Shown piece after piece: positions 7,432-15,721 of a stretch of DNA of 64,000 nt. The position numbers and the translations under genes are program-made. This DNA comes from an uncultured Lachnospiraceae bacterium. GTDB taxonomy: Bacteria; Bacillota; Clostridia; Lachnospirales; Lachnospiraceae. The DNA lies in contig CANRNJ010000006.1 of assembly GCA_947631955.1 (NCBI GenBank), positions 121,970 through 185,969 on the forward strand, given 5' to 3'. Every line of letters starts with the position of its first letter. Within the stretch, counting starts at the first letter, position 1. The notes beneath the pieces were generated by a model, which was given only the letters and a program-made list of their open reading frames with translations, ran no database searches and was not told where the DNA came from.

Positions 7432-7938
7432 CTACAGCAGTCCGTCCATAATATGGACCGTGATCTTTCCCTGCTCCATGTCGATCTTCCTGACACACTC
7501 TTTGATGACCGGAAGGAGCGCTTCCGTCCCGTCGTCGCGGGCAACGACATAGACGTCGTTGGCCCCTGTCACCAGCACATCCTTTATTCTCCCGAAATGC
7601 GTATCGTCTTCCGTCACGACCTCCATATCGATCAGATCTGCAATAAAGTATTCGTCTTTCTTCAGTTTGACCGCATTGGCCCTCGTGACATACAGCTTCG
7701 CGCGCCGGTATCTTTCCACTTCATTGATCGAATCGTATCCTTTGAATTTGAGGATAACAAACTGCTTAAAGAATTTTACGCTTTCGATCTCAAGCGTTCT
7801 GCGTTCCCGCCCGTCGTCCATAATGACTTCCTTCAGTTTTTTGAAACGGCCCGCATCATCCGTTGTGGGAAATACTTTGACTTCTCCCCTGACGCCGTGC
7901 GGCTGCGTGATAACGCCCACCTGAAATTCCGAAACCAT
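7432..7938 (-). CDS. rimM: 16S rRNA processing protein RimM
   Basis: 30S maturation factor that binds S19. 168 residues, start 'MVSEFQVGVITQPHGVRGEVKV', the family signature around 'GVRGEVKV'. The N-terminal RimM beta-barrel is followed by the PRC-barrel C-terminal domain ('DEYFIADLIDMEVVTED', then 'LLPVIKECVRKIDMEQGKI'). It lies between khpA and trmD, as in most Firmicutes. A hairpin in the 93-base gap after khpA may lower its expression relative to rpsP and khpA. Confidence 0.96.
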   Translation of the reverse strand: MVSEFQVGVITQPHGVRGEVKVFPTTDDAGRFKKLKEVIMDDGRERRTLEIESVKFFKQFVILKFKGYDSINEVERYRRAKLYVTRANAVKLKKDEYFIADLIDMEVVTEDDTHFGRIKDVLVTGANDVYVVARDDGTEALLPVIKECVRKIDMEQGKITVHIMDGLL

Positions 7939-7998
7939 ATAGTTCTCCGTTTGACCGATGCGGTCGATCCCGCTTTCGATGTACCCTGTAAATCCGAA

Positions 7999-8027
7999 AC
8001 AGCCTCATGGGATTCTCATGAGGCTGT
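7999..8027 (-). terminator. Hairpin between khpA and rimM (attenuator-like)
   Basis: Perfect 11-base stem ACAGCCTCATG / CATGAGGCTGT with a seven-base loop, just after the khpA stop. The following bases are only mildly U-rich (TTTCGGATTT), so it is probably a partial terminator or an mRNA-stabilising structure. Confidence 0.6.
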
Positions 8028-8031
8028 CTGA

Positions 8032-8259
8032 TCAGATGATTTCAACATCCACTCTCTTATTGTCCTTAGATGATGCCGCTTTTACCACAGAGCGGATCGC
8101 CTTTGCAATACGTCCCTGTTTGCCGATCACCTTGCCCATATCCGACGGCGCGACATGAAGCTCTACGGTAATGTTCTTTCCTTCCGTCTTCTCCGTCACG
8201 ACCACTTCATCCGGGTTTTCGACAAGAGCTTTTGCGATCACTTCAACCAATTCTTTCAT
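8032..8259 (-). CDS. khpA: KH-domain RNA-binding protein KhpA (YlqC)
   Basis: Small KH-domain protein, 75 residues, start ATG 8259 behind GGAGGTGG. The KH core is 'VELHVAPSDMGKVIGKQGRIAKAIRSVV', with the GxxG-type loop 'GKQG'. KhpA pairs with KhpB/Jag in Firmicutes and binds many RNAs; in streptococci the pair affects cell elongation and division. Here it sits between rpsP and rimM, its standard place. Confidence 0.94.
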   Translation of the reverse strand: MKELVEVIAKALVENPDEVVVTEKTEGKNITVELHVAPSDMGKVIGKQGRIAKAIRSVVKAASSKDNKRVDVEII

Positions 8260-8316
8260 AGTCCACCTCCAAAAGCCTTGCTGCCTGAGCACTTAACCAT
8301 AAAGCGCCGGCAATCA

Positions 8317-8562
8317 CTATTTTGTTATACCTACGCTCTTGAAAATCCTGCTGACGGCGTCTGTCGGCTGAGCACCGTTCTGAAGCCACTTTTTGGCTGC
8401 TTCCTCGTTTACCTTAAAGGTGCTGGGATCCGTGTTCGGATCATAGGTCCCGATCTCTTCGATGAATCTGCCATCTCTCGGAGATCTGGAATCCGAAACT
8501 ACGATCCTGTAGAAAGGAGATTTCTTCTGACCCATTCTTCTTAATCTGATTTTAACTGCCAT
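8317..8562 (-). CDS. rpsP: 30S ribosomal protein S16
   Basis: 81-residue S16 with the family start '[19 protein letters not shown]' and '[18 protein letters not shown]', ending in '[11 protein letters not shown]'. Primary 16S rRNA-binding assembly protein. It lies 38 bases after ffh, in the conserved ffh-rpsP-khpA-rimM-trmD order. Confidence 0.97.
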   Translation of the reverse strand: MAVKIRLRRMGQKKSPFYRIVVSDSRSPRDGRFIEEIGTYDPNTDPSTFKVNEEAAKKWLQNGAQPTDAVSRIFKSVGITK

Positions 8563-8600
8563 TTTTCTTTGCCTCCATGTAAAAAATTTATTGTGAAACC

Positions 8601-9968
8601 CTAGAAAGGGAATTTCATACCGCCCAGACCGCCGAACATCCCGCGGCCTTTCCTGCCGCCCAGCATACCGGGGATCTGCTTCATGACCTTCTGCGACTGT
8701 TCAAACTGCTTGATGAACCGGTTCACGACCGCGATATCGACCCCGGCTCCTCTGGCGATCCGGAATTTTCTGCCCGGATTCAAAAGTTTGGGGTTGCGGC
8801 GTTCCTCCGGCGTCATGCTCAGGACGATCGCCTCCATATGCGCCAGCTGTTTCTCGTCGATCTTCGACTCCAGATCGCCCATCTGTTTCCCCATGCCCGG
8901 CATCATGCCAAGCAGGCTTGACAGCCCACCCATATTGCGCATCTGTTTCATGCTCTCCAGATAGTCCTCGAAGTCGAACTTGCCCTTCTTCATGCGGTCG
9001 GCCATCTGTTTTTCTTTTTCTTCATCGATATCGATGTTCTGCTGCGCCTTCTCGATCAGTGTCAGCACGTCGCCCATACCGAGTATCCGGCTGGCCATAC
9101 GGTCCGGATAGAACTGCTCCAGATCGGACAGCTTCTCTCCCATGCCGATGTACAGGATCGGCCTGCCGGTCACCGCCTTTACGGAAAGCGCCGCGCCGCC
9201 TCTGGTATCGCCGTCCATCTTGGAGAGGATGACTCCGTCTATTCCGATCTTATCGTCGAAATCTTTCGCCACATTGACCGCGTCCTGACCGGTCATGGCA
9301 TCAACCACCAGAAGCGTCTGGTGGACGGTGACGCAGCTCTTGATCTCCTGAAGCTCCGCCATCATCTCTTCATCGATATGAAGACGGCCCGCTGTATCCA
9401 GAATGACAACATTGTGTCCGTTTTTCTCCGCGTGCTCAACAGCTGCCTTTGCAATATCGACAGGCTTGTGATGGTCCCCCATGGAAAAGACGTCCGTCTG
9501 CTGTTTCTCGCCGTTGATCTGCAGCTGTTTGATCGCCGCCGGTCTGTAGACGTCACAGGCTGCAAGCAGCGGTTTTTTGCCTTTCAGTTTCAGCTTGCCT
9601 GCGATCTTTGCCGTGGTAGTCGTCTTACCTGCGCCCTGAAGGCCGCACATCATGATGACCGTTATCGCCTTGCCCGGCTGCAGCGTGATCTCCGTCGTTT
9701 CGGATCCCATCAGGGCGACCATCTCTTCGTTGACGATCTTGATCACCATCTGTCCGGGATTCAGTCCGTTTAAGACGTCCGCACCGACGGCGCGCTCCTC
9801 CACGGATTTGACAAACTGCTTTACGACTTTGAAGTTGACATCTGCCTCCAGCAGCGCGATCTTGACTTCTTTTAACGCTGCCCTGACATCATCCGGCGTC
9901 AGACGCCCCTTGCTCCTCAGATTCTTGAATACGTTCTGCAGTTTATCCGTAAGACTCTCAAATGCCAT
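8601..9968 (-). CDS. ffh: Signal recognition particle protein Ffh
   Basis: SRP GTPase that with 4.5S/scRNA takes nascent membrane and exported proteins to FtsY. Starting at the ATG at 9968 ('[11 protein letters not shown]', AGGAT upstream) it has 455 residues. The N domain is residues 1-90. The G domain has '[13 protein letters not shown]' (about 109-121), 'DTAGRLHID' and '[14 protein letters not shown]'. The M domain follows, with Met-rich helices and a Gly/Met tail '[15 protein letters not shown]'. A longer start 16 codons upstream lacks family similarity. Its receptor gene ftsY is also in this window at 19501. Confidence 0.97.
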   Translation of the reverse strand: MAFESLTDKLQNVFKNLRSKGRLTPDDVRAALKEVKIALLEADVNFKVVKQFVKSVEERAVGADVLNGLNPGQMVIKIVNEEMVALMGSETTEITLQPGKAITVIMMCGLQGAGKTTTTAKIAGKLKLKGKKPLLAACDVYRPAAIKQLQINGEKQQTDVFSMGDHHKPVDIAKAAVEHAEKNGHNVVILDTAGRLHIDEEMMAELQEIKSCVTVHQTLLVVDAMTGQDAVNVAKDFDDKIGIDGVILSKMDGDTRGGAALSVKAVTGRPILYIGMGEKLSDLEQFYPDRMASRILGMGDVLTLIEKAQQNIDIDEEKEKQMADRMKKGKFDFEDYLESMKQMRNMGGLSSLLGMMPGMGKQMGDLESKIDEKQLAHMEAIVLSMTPEERRNPKLLNPGRKFRIARGAGVDIAVVNRFIKQFEQSQKVMKQIPGMLGGRKGRGMFGGLGGMKFPF

Positions 9969-10044
9969 ATGATCCTGCGCCCTTCCCATGCCATGCCGGA
10001 TCCCGATAACGGGCAATGCCTTCCGCGGTTTCCAAAGCAGGCCG

Positions 10045-10398
10045 CTACAATTCCTGTAAGATCTCTTCCGACAGCTGCCTGACCTGCGTGCTGTAGGCGG
10101 CTATATCCGCCGTTCTGCCGTCTTTATACTGCTCTGACAGGCTGCTTATGCGGGCAACCTTCTTCTTGATACTCATAAATTTCTCCACGAGGCGCAGCTT
10201 TGATTCATATTCCTGAAGCGCCTTATCGCACCTCCGGATGATATCGTGTACCGCCTGTCTGCTGATGCCCTCTTCCTGCGCGATCTCGCCCAGTGAAAGA
10301 TTGTCATACACGACGCCCTCATAGATCTGCCGCTGATGCTCCGTCAGCAATTCTCCATAGAAGTCATATAATAGACCCTGTTCTACGATCTTCTCCAT
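10045..10398 (-). CDS. ylxM: SRP-associated helix-turn-helix protein YlxM
   Basis: 117-residue UPF0122 protein with a sigma-70 region-4-like helix-turn-helix: 'YDFYGELLTEHQRQIYEGV', then 'LSLGEIAQEEGISRQAVHDIIRR'. YlxM genes lie directly upstream of ffh in most Firmicutes; in streptococci YlxM has been linked to the SRP pathway by binding its RNA and Ffh. Start ATG 10398 with GAGG seven bases before. It heads the operon, behind a near-perfect promoter. Confidence 0.93.
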   Translation of the reverse strand: MEKIVEQGLLYDFYGELLTEHQRQIYEGVVYDNLSLGEIAQEEGISRQAVHDIIRRCDKALQEYESKLRLVEKFMSIKKKVARISSLSEQYKDGRTADIAAYSTQVRQLSEEILQEL

Positions 10399-10442
10399 GT
10401 CAAAACCTCGGCCGGACATATTCCGGCAAACCCGACTTCTGC

Positions 10443-10471
10443 ATTGTACTATATGCGGATACGGGTGTCAA
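10443..10471 (-). promoter_or_regulatory. Promoter of the ylxM-ffh-rpsP operon
   Basis: TTGACA (10466-10471), 17 bases, TACAAT (10443-10448), minus strand, 45 bases before ylxM. Close to the sigma-A consensus. Confidence 0.85.
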
Positions 10472-10495
10472 GTATTTTTTCTTGACACCCGTATC
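10458..10495. promoter_or_regulatory. 15-bp perfect palindrome overlapping the ylxM promoter -35
   Basis: Arms GATACGGGTGTCAAG (10458-10472) and CTTGACACCCGTATC (10481-10495) with an eight-base A/T loop. Each arm contains TTGACA, one per strand; the minus-strand one is the -35 of ylxM. It could be an operator, or a cruciform between the divergent ylxM and tspO genes. It is not followed by a T-run on the minus side, so it is not a simple terminator. Confidence 0.6.
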
Positions 10496-10669
10496 CCTGT
10501 TTCCTGACATGCGTTTTTTTTCTCCCTGGCGCTGCGGCCCTGAGCTTTCTGACATGCACTATCCCTTCTTTGCACCGCGGCCCATTGCGCCGCAGCGTTT
10601 TTTCTCCCGGAGCGCATATTCATCCGCATCTTCACATAGGATGAAGTAAGATTCATTCAGGACGCTGTT

Positions 10670-11134
10670 ATGAAAAGTAAAGACAAAAGCACTCTGGTCA
10701 CCGCCATTCTGATCCCGGTCGCCGTCGGCACACTGTCGGCGCTGTTTTCAGGGAACAAAAGCCTGTACGCCGCAGTCAATAAGCCTGCACTGAGTCCGCC
10801 GGGCGCGGTCTTTCCAATCGTATGGACGATCCTGTACATCCTGATGGGGATCTCGTCCTATATCATCTATGTATCGGATGATGCGGGAAGCAGGGACGCG
10901 CTGAAGATCTATGCGCTCCAGCTTTTTTTCAACTTCTTCTGGAGTATCCTGTTTTTCCGGTTCAACCTGTTTTTTATGTCGTTTGTATGGCTGCTTGCGC
11001 TGATCGTTCTGATCGTCAGCATGATCCGGTCATTCTATAAGATCAGTCCGGCTGCCGCATACCTGCAGCTCCCGTATCTGTTGTGGTGCCTGTTCGCGGC
11101 ATACCTGAATTACATGATATTCCGCTTAAACTGA
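10670..11134 (+). CDS. tspO: TspO/MBR family membrane protein
   Basis: 154-residue protein with five hydrophobic segments and the TspO landmarks 'KPALSPPGAVFPIVWTILYILMG' and 'QLFFNFFWSILFF'. TspO proteins bind porphyrins and other hydrophobic ligands and act in stress or tetrapyrrole handling; their bacterial role is not settled. It is one of only two plus-strand genes in the window, divergent from ylxM. The start ATG at 10670 has no strong ribosome binding site nearby (AGGACG, about seven bases upstream). Confidence 0.9.
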   Translation: MKSKDKSTLVTAILIPVAVGTLSALFSGNKSLYAAVNKPALSPPGAVFPIVWTILYILMGISSYIIYVSDDAGSRDALKIYALQLFFNFFWSILFFRFNLFFMSFVWLLALIVLIVSMIRSFYKISPAAAYLQLPYLLWCLFAAYLNYMIFRLN

Positions 11135-11157
11135 CAGGATGCGCTGCGCATATATGG

Positions 11158-11829
11158 TTATCCGGTTATGATCTCCAGATATCCTACCATCTTGGAATGG
11201 TCGAATTCCTTGATGATGCCGAGATTCGGGTCGTAATACTGGCCGTCATATCCGACCAGATAGTGGCTGTACCGCCCCATCTTCTCCATGATGATGGCGC
11301 ATTTAGGCAGTTCGACGGTTTTTCCGAGAGTATAGACGATCCGGTCCGCGTAACCGATCCCCAGATATTCCAGTGTGGCGATCATCTTACTCATATTCGC
11401 CTGCCATTCACGGCATTTCATGATATCGCACGCCTCATCCAGCGTCGTGCCCGCGATCATGGCGATGCAGGCCTGTCCGCACAATCCGTCCCACGGCTGC
11501 GTCACCAAATCGATACCGTCTATCCTGCGGATCGGATTCTGTATGCTGTACGGGCTGTCCCCGTTCAGTCCGGTCACATTGCCGACGATCTCGATGGACA
11601 TTTTATATTTCCTGCCAAGCTCTATCTTGGACAAGATCTCTTGGCTCACCGGAATGTCATAATATCCCTGCCCCTTGGGCACAAGGTCGCAGATAAAACA
11701 CACATCCCCGAAACATACCCTGACCGGCGCGTCCCCGACCTTTTCACAGACCTCCCACACGTTAAACGGTACGGCGATCGTGTTCTCGTTCTCCCGGAAT
11801 TCTACCGTGCCCTCAAATTCATATTTCAT
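11158..11829 (-). CDS. DUF1905-like domain fused to a C39-like cysteine peptidase domain
   Basis: 223 residues. Residues 1-83 match the DUF1905 barrel pattern ('YEFEGTVEFRENEN', 'VRVCFGDV', 'YYDIPVSQEILSKIEL'). Residues about 108-222 resemble C39-type papain-fold peptidases: 'QPWDGLCGQACIAMIAG' with candidate nucleophile Cys117, His189 in 'YSHYLVGYDG' and Asp200 in 'YYDPNLG'. No signal peptide, so it is probably cytoplasmic. C39 domains usually cleave double-glycine leaders inside ABC exporters, which are absent here. The fusion is unusual and the substrate is unknown. It is convergent with tspO and lies downstream of the GH25 gene. Confidence 0.6.
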   Translation of the reverse strand: MKYEFEGTVEFRENENTIAVPFNVWEVCEKVGDAPVRVCFGDVCFICDLVPKGQGYYDIPVSQEILSKIELGRKYKMSIEIVGNVTGLNGDSPYSIQNPIRRIDGIDLVTQPWDGLCGQACIAMIAGTTLDEACDIMKCREWQANMSKMIATLEYLGIGYADRIVYTLGKTVELPKCAIIMEKMGRYSHYLVGYDGQYYDPNLGIIKEFDHSKMVGYLEIITG

Positions 11830-11886
11830 ACGTTTCTCCTTTCCTGACGCTGTTCTGTATCCATCACAGCGTCCTGCGCATCCATT

Positions 11887-13008
11887 CTATTCGGCGGACA
11901 GATCGCCGAAGCTGATATTCATATCCACCGCCGTGCCGATCCCGTCCACGCTGCCTGAATCGGTATACTGCCACACTTTAAAATCGTAAGGGAAATAGAA
12001 CTGCTCGTCATAGTAGGCGAACCATTTATCATATTCCTCCAGCTGTTCCAGATCGAGCAGCAGCATAAACGTTTTCAGATTTCCGTAGATCATAGGCGTA
12101 TAACCGGCCTCTTTGATCTTCTCACAGAAGGCGATGCAGTACTGTGTCCTTTCTTCTTTGGTCAGTCCCAGTGTCCGCGCCGCATCGTTGTTCACCGCCT
12201 CCACATCGATCACGACCGGATATTCCAGATGGTACGGCTCTATCGTTTCCAGCACATACTGCGCTTCCTCTTCCGCCTCCTCGACACTGACCGCCTGCGT
12301 AAAGAAATAGACTCCGGCGTCGATGCCGTTCTCCAGCGCGCCTTCTATGTTCGCCCGAAATGTGGCGTCTTGCTGGATCTCTCCCTTGGTGTATCCTCTG
12401 ATCCCCAGACGTATAAAAGCATACTCTACATCGTCGGCGGCAGCCTTTTTCCAGTTGATCTCTCCCTGATACCTTGACACATCGATCCCTTTGTGGGAGA
12501 TCTTCTCGCCGTTCTCATAGTACTCCATATTCATGTCTTCATCAAACGCAAGCAGCTCCGGATCATATGTATTGTGCTTAAGGTTCTCCGAGATCGGGAA
12601 GAAATAATACTGTCCCGAATCCGCCACAACGATCTCATTCGGATAAAAATACCGCAGCATCGCCGTCGTGCCGTCCCCTGACAGTATAAGTTCCTTAAGT
12701 TTCCCCAAAAAGTCCTCCTGAACTTCTTCGGTCGTTTCGCTGACCGCTTCCTCCACGGCGCCGGTGATCAGCGCGTCCACCTCTTCCTGCGTATAGGTGA
12801 CTGCTTCCTTCATCCGCAGTTCATCCAGTTCGTTCATAACCGTCATGGTTTCTATCTTTGCGTCGCGGTATTTGAATACGACCAACAGGCTGATCGTAAT
12901 GGCTATGAGCGTAACGACGCACAGTACGATGGAACCGAACAGGATCCCGTTCTCGCTCCTCCTGCGCTTTTTCTTTCGTTTTTTGACCTGAAGATTATTT
13001 CCCAGCAT
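11887..13008 (-). CDS. Membrane-anchored GH25 muramidase-like protein
   Basis: 373 residues: a basic cytoplasmic tail (Lys/Arg-rich, 1-20), one membrane segment (about 22-46), an extracellular helical region (55-115) and a GH25 lysozyme domain (about 173-370). Catalytic-type acids are present: 'KGIDVSRYQGEINWKK' and 'PVVIDVEAV', plus the barrel-closing 'FKVWQYTDSGSVDGI'. GH25 enzymes cleave the beta-1,4 bond between MurNAc and GlcNAc. The anchor suggests local wall remodelling rather than secretion. GAGGAG precedes the ATG. It sits between YitT and the DUF1905/C39 gene. Confidence 0.88.
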   Translation of the reverse strand: MLGNNLQVKKRKKKRRRSENGILFGSIVLCVVTLIAITISLLVVFKYRDAKIETMTVMNELDELRMKEAVTYTQEEVDALITGAVEEAVSETTEEVQEDFLGKLKELILSGDGTTAMLRYFYPNEIVVADSGQYYFFPISENLKHNTYDPELLAFDEDMNMEYYENGEKISHKGIDVSRYQGEINWKKAAADDVEYAFIRLGIRGYTKGEIQQDATFRANIEGALENGIDAGVYFFTQAVSVEEAEEEAQYVLETIEPYHLEYPVVIDVEAVNNDAARTLGLTKEERTQYCIAFCEKIKEAGYTPMIYGNLKTFMLLLDLEQLEEYDKWFAYYDEQFYFPYDFKVWQYTDSGSVDGIGTAVDMNISFGDLSAE

Positions 13009-13074
13009 ATGATCTCCTCACGTTTTATTTCTACATTCTTCTCTTGTACGCCGCTGTCTTTTGTATGGCAGCGC

Positions 13075-13992
13075 CTAGATCCGTTCGGTAAAGTAACTCT
13101 TATAGCCCTCCCCGAAGATCTCCGAAGCGCTCGTGATGATCATGAAAGAATCCGCGTCTTCCTCGCGCACGATCTTCTCCACGCGGGGATACACCGGCTT
13201 CTTCACGGCGCACAGGATCACCTGTTTTTCGTTTCCGCTGTATGCGCCCCGCCCGCTGATCAGAGTCGTGCCGATGCGCAGCTCTTTCAGGATACGGTCC
13301 GTGATCTCCCCGGACCTGCCGCTTATGATATACAAAAGTTTCGCCTCGTCCCTGCCGTACAGCACCACGTCCAGTGTAAACGAAACGCAGCCCACAGAGA
13401 TCGCGGCATACAGAGCCGCATCCACATCCCGGAACACGATCCCCGACAGAGTCACGACAATGGCGTCCATAAGAAAAAACAAATTCCCTGTCTTTAAATG
13501 CGGCAGCCTTAAACGCAGCGCTTTCACGACGATGTCCATGCCTCCGGTCGTCGCTCCGGCTTTAAAGGTCATGCCGATGGATACCGCGGCGAGGACCCCT
13601 CCCGCCAGCGCTGCCAACAGTCTGTCATGAGTGGCTGCGCCAAACACCGATAACATATTGGTAAATGCGGATATGAGCGCCGTCGCATAGATCGTTGACG
13701 CGGTAAACCCCGGCCCGAATTTCCACAGAGCATAGACAAGGATCGGTATGTTCAAAAGCAGGATCAAAGTTCCCGTGCTTACGGGGAGCACTCTGCTCAG
13801 CACGATCGATATGCCCGTCACTCCTCCGGGCGCCATGTCATTCGGATCCGTAAACAGGCTCACCGACGCCGCATAGAGGAAAGATGCCGCTGTAATAATA
13901 ATATATTTCTTTACCTGATCTGTCTTGCTTTTTTTGAAAAAGTTTTTATTTTTTTTGATTCTCCTGCTTTTACGCTTTCTTTTCTGTTTCAT
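13075..13992 (-). CDS. YitT/DUF2179 family membrane protein
   Basis: 305 residues. A very basic N-terminus is followed by five hydrophobic segments (DUF161/YitT_membrane, 'PGGVTGISIVLSRV') and a C-terminal DUF2179 domain ('TLISGRGAYSGNEKQVILC'). The function is not firmly known; some relatives are suspected transporters. I prefer the ATG at 13992 over a GTG three codons earlier, because the GGAG would be only three bases from the GTG. Confidence 0.85.
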   Translation of the reverse strand: MKQKRKRKSRRIKKNKNFFKKSKTDQVKKYIIITAASFLYAASVSLFTDPNDMAPGGVTGISIVLSRVLPVSTGTLILLLNIPILVYALWKFGPGFTASTIYATALISAFTNMLSVFGAATHDRLLAALAGGVLAAVSIGMTFKAGATTGGMDIVVKALRLRLPHLKTGNLFFLMDAIVVTLSGIVFRDVDAALYAAISVGCVSFTLDVVLYGRDEAKLLYIISGRSGEITDRILKELRIGTTLISGRGAYSGNEKQVILCAVKKPVYPRVEKIVREEDADSFMIITSASEIFGEGYKSYFTERI

Positions 13993-14131
13993 CGCGGACA
14001 CGCTCCTGTCTAAACGGTACGCACGCCGCCCGTGCGCCTTTCCTATAGCATGTCCTGTTTATCCGCGATTCATCACAAACAGCCGGACATCCGTCTTCGT
14101 TTCCCTCGCGCGCCAAAATAAAAAACAGCTG

Positions 14132-14962
14132 TTATTCTTTTGCCCCGTCCGTCAGGTAAGCAAAAAGCGCGGTAATATCGTCACCGCATCCCAGTTCGCT
14201 CGTTTCCCGGAGCCATTCTTTTAAATGGCGCGAAACGGCACGGGCCCCATGCTCCCGCAGCAGTTCATAATAACCGCGGCATGTCTTATGAAATTCCTCT
14301 TCGCTTTTGTAGCTGTTCGACATACCGTCCGAAGAAAGCATATACATCACCGGAAGTTTCGGCTCACTCTGCCTCTTGATGCAGGTGACCGCTTTCTTCC
14401 ACGACTCGTTCCTGCTGAGGGAATGGGTTTCGGTACCGAGGATCTTGTCCGCCGCTATGACATTGTGCACGCCATGCTCCGTCACTTCCATGATATCGCC
14501 GTCGCCGAGCTGAAACGCAAAAAGGAACGTACCGGTAATGACAAGCCCTATCAGGGTGCTGCCATACATCGTATATACCGCGTTCTTATCCTTTTCTCCC
14601 TGTTCGTCTGTGGGGATCTCACGTCTTCCCGCACAGTGCCGTTTCCACACCCTGCGCTTCCATTCCGCATCGATCTCTTGGGCGACTTTTGTATCGCCTT
14701 CACGCTTAAAGAACGTCATAAGCGTTTCCGGCTGCCCGGCATACCGATCCAGATAATTGGACATCAGCCTGCAGAAAACTTTCACCGCGATATCGGATCC
14801 CGTCCTGCTGTAGGGACACGCCTCGCTCCCATGCCCGTCCGCCACCGCCAGAATGACCGTATCGGGATCTTTTTCCACTTTTCTAAGGCTGTCCTGACAC
14901 TCTTTCCCGTTTCTGACATGGGATGCGCCCTGAACCGCTGCGCCGAACACGAACCGTTTCAT
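14132..14962 (-). CDS. PP2C-family protein phosphatase (kinase-VWA module)
   Basis: 276 residues from the ATG at 14962 (AGGA upstream). Metal-binding PP2C motifs are intact: 'VILAVADGHGSEACPYS' (Asp42, Gly43), 'MLSSDGMSNSY' and 'GCGDDITALFAYL'. Expected activity is Mn/Mg-dependent removal of phosphate from Ser/Thr. It is the last gene of a tight operon kinase-LRR-VWA-PP2C (14-base gap after the VWA gene) and should reverse phosphorylation by the kinase encoded first. The N-terminus 'FVFGAAVQGASHVRNGKECQD' is typical of PP2Cs linked to TerY-type VWA proteins. A T-rich run follows the stop. Confidence 0.9.
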   Translation of the reverse strand: MKRFVFGAAVQGASHVRNGKECQDSLRKVEKDPDTVILAVADGHGSEACPYSRTGSDIAVKVFCRLMSNYLDRYAGQPETLMTFFKREGDTKVAQEIDAEWKRRVWKRHCAGRREIPTDEQGEKDKNAVYTMYGSTLIGLVITGTFLFAFQLGDGDIMEVTEHGVHNVIAADKILGTETHSLSRNESWKKAVTCIKRQSEPKLPVMYMLSSDGMSNSYKSEEEFHKTCRGYYELLREHGARAVSRHLKEWLRETSELGCGDDITALFAYLTDGAKE

Positions 14963-14976
14963 ATGCCAAATCCTTT

Positions 14977-15696
14977 CTACCAAACATCTCCGTCCTGAAT
15001 ATCATCGGTATCGGGAAGTCTTCCGCCCATATCAAGAATGACCGGCGAAGCGCCGTTTTCATCGTCTTTCCGCGCATCCGCCGCGATACTTGCAGGCGCG
15101 GACACCAAAGACGCCGCCGTTGAGGCCCATTTGATCATCTTGGTCAGAGCCGCGGCGTTGTTTGCCTGAAGGACCAGTTCCTTGTTGCCGGTAAACTCTT
15201 CCAGAACGGCGTCGTCCGCGTCCTGTCCGATGGAGATCGCTATCTTGACGGCCTTTTTCCCCCACGGAAGCCTTTTTAATTCCTCCAGAGATCTTCTGTA
15301 GTCGTCCGTAGGCTGTCCGTCGGACAGAAGGACCAGCACCGGCGGCAGGGCCCTGTCGGACATGGGCGGTATCGTAAGCTGCGCAGCCAGAAGTTCAAAC
15401 GCTTTGCCCAGATCCGTCACGCCGTCCGCCTCCAGATCGTCCCATGCAAAATCTTCCACGTTGACCGGACTGCTGGTCACCCACGACGCGCCCGTAGAGA
15501 ATTTCAACGTGCGGATCATCAGCTGCGCGTTCGGATTGTTCTCCGCAGCCGCAGCCATCTCCGGTATGGTTGACTGGATCGCATGATTGACGGTGCCGAT
15601 CTTCTCTCCGTACATGGAACCCGAACAATCCACGATCCAGAAGAAATGTAAAGGTCTGCTCGCCAGTTCTCCTCCCGGTCTTTTCATTTCTGCCAT
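14977..15696 (-). CDS. TerY-like von Willebrand factor A domain protein
   Basis: 239 residues, essentially one VWA domain without signal peptide. The metal-ion-dependent adhesion site is complete: Asp23, Ser25 and Ser27 in 'IVDCSGSMYG', Thr94 in 'GVTDLGKAF' and Asp126 in 'LLSDGQPTDD'. This pattern, cytoplasmic location and operon with kinase and PP2C match the TerY proteins of predicted TerY-P triads, where VWA is thought to hold the complex together by metal-dependent binding. GGAGGG precedes the ATG. The last 40 residues are Asp/Gly-rich and probably flexible. Confidence 0.88.
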   Translation of the reverse strand: MAEMKRPGGELASRPLHFFWIVDCSGSMYGEKIGTVNHAIQSTIPEMAAAAENNPNAQLMIRTLKFSTGASWVTSSPVNVEDFAWDDLEADGVTDLGKAFELLAAQLTIPPMSDRALPPVLVLLSDGQPTDDYRRSLEELKRLPWGKKAVKIAISIGQDADDAVLEEFTGNKELVLQANNAAALTKMIKWASTAASLVSAPASIAADARKDDENGASPVILDMGGRLPDTDDIQDGDVW

Positions 15697-15721
15697 AGTA
15701 TTCCCTCCTTCATTTTATGCT

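Noticed and set aside
10498..10620. Small gene between ylxM and tspO
   Set aside because: Frames there have no start with ribosome binding site and no family-like sequence; repeated TGACATGC and T-runs suggest intergenic debris.
11136..11152. Bidirectional terminator between tspO and the DUF1905/C39 gene
   Set aside because: Only a six-base stem with a single-base gap (ATGCGC/GCGCAT) and no T-run; a loop that short is not plausible.
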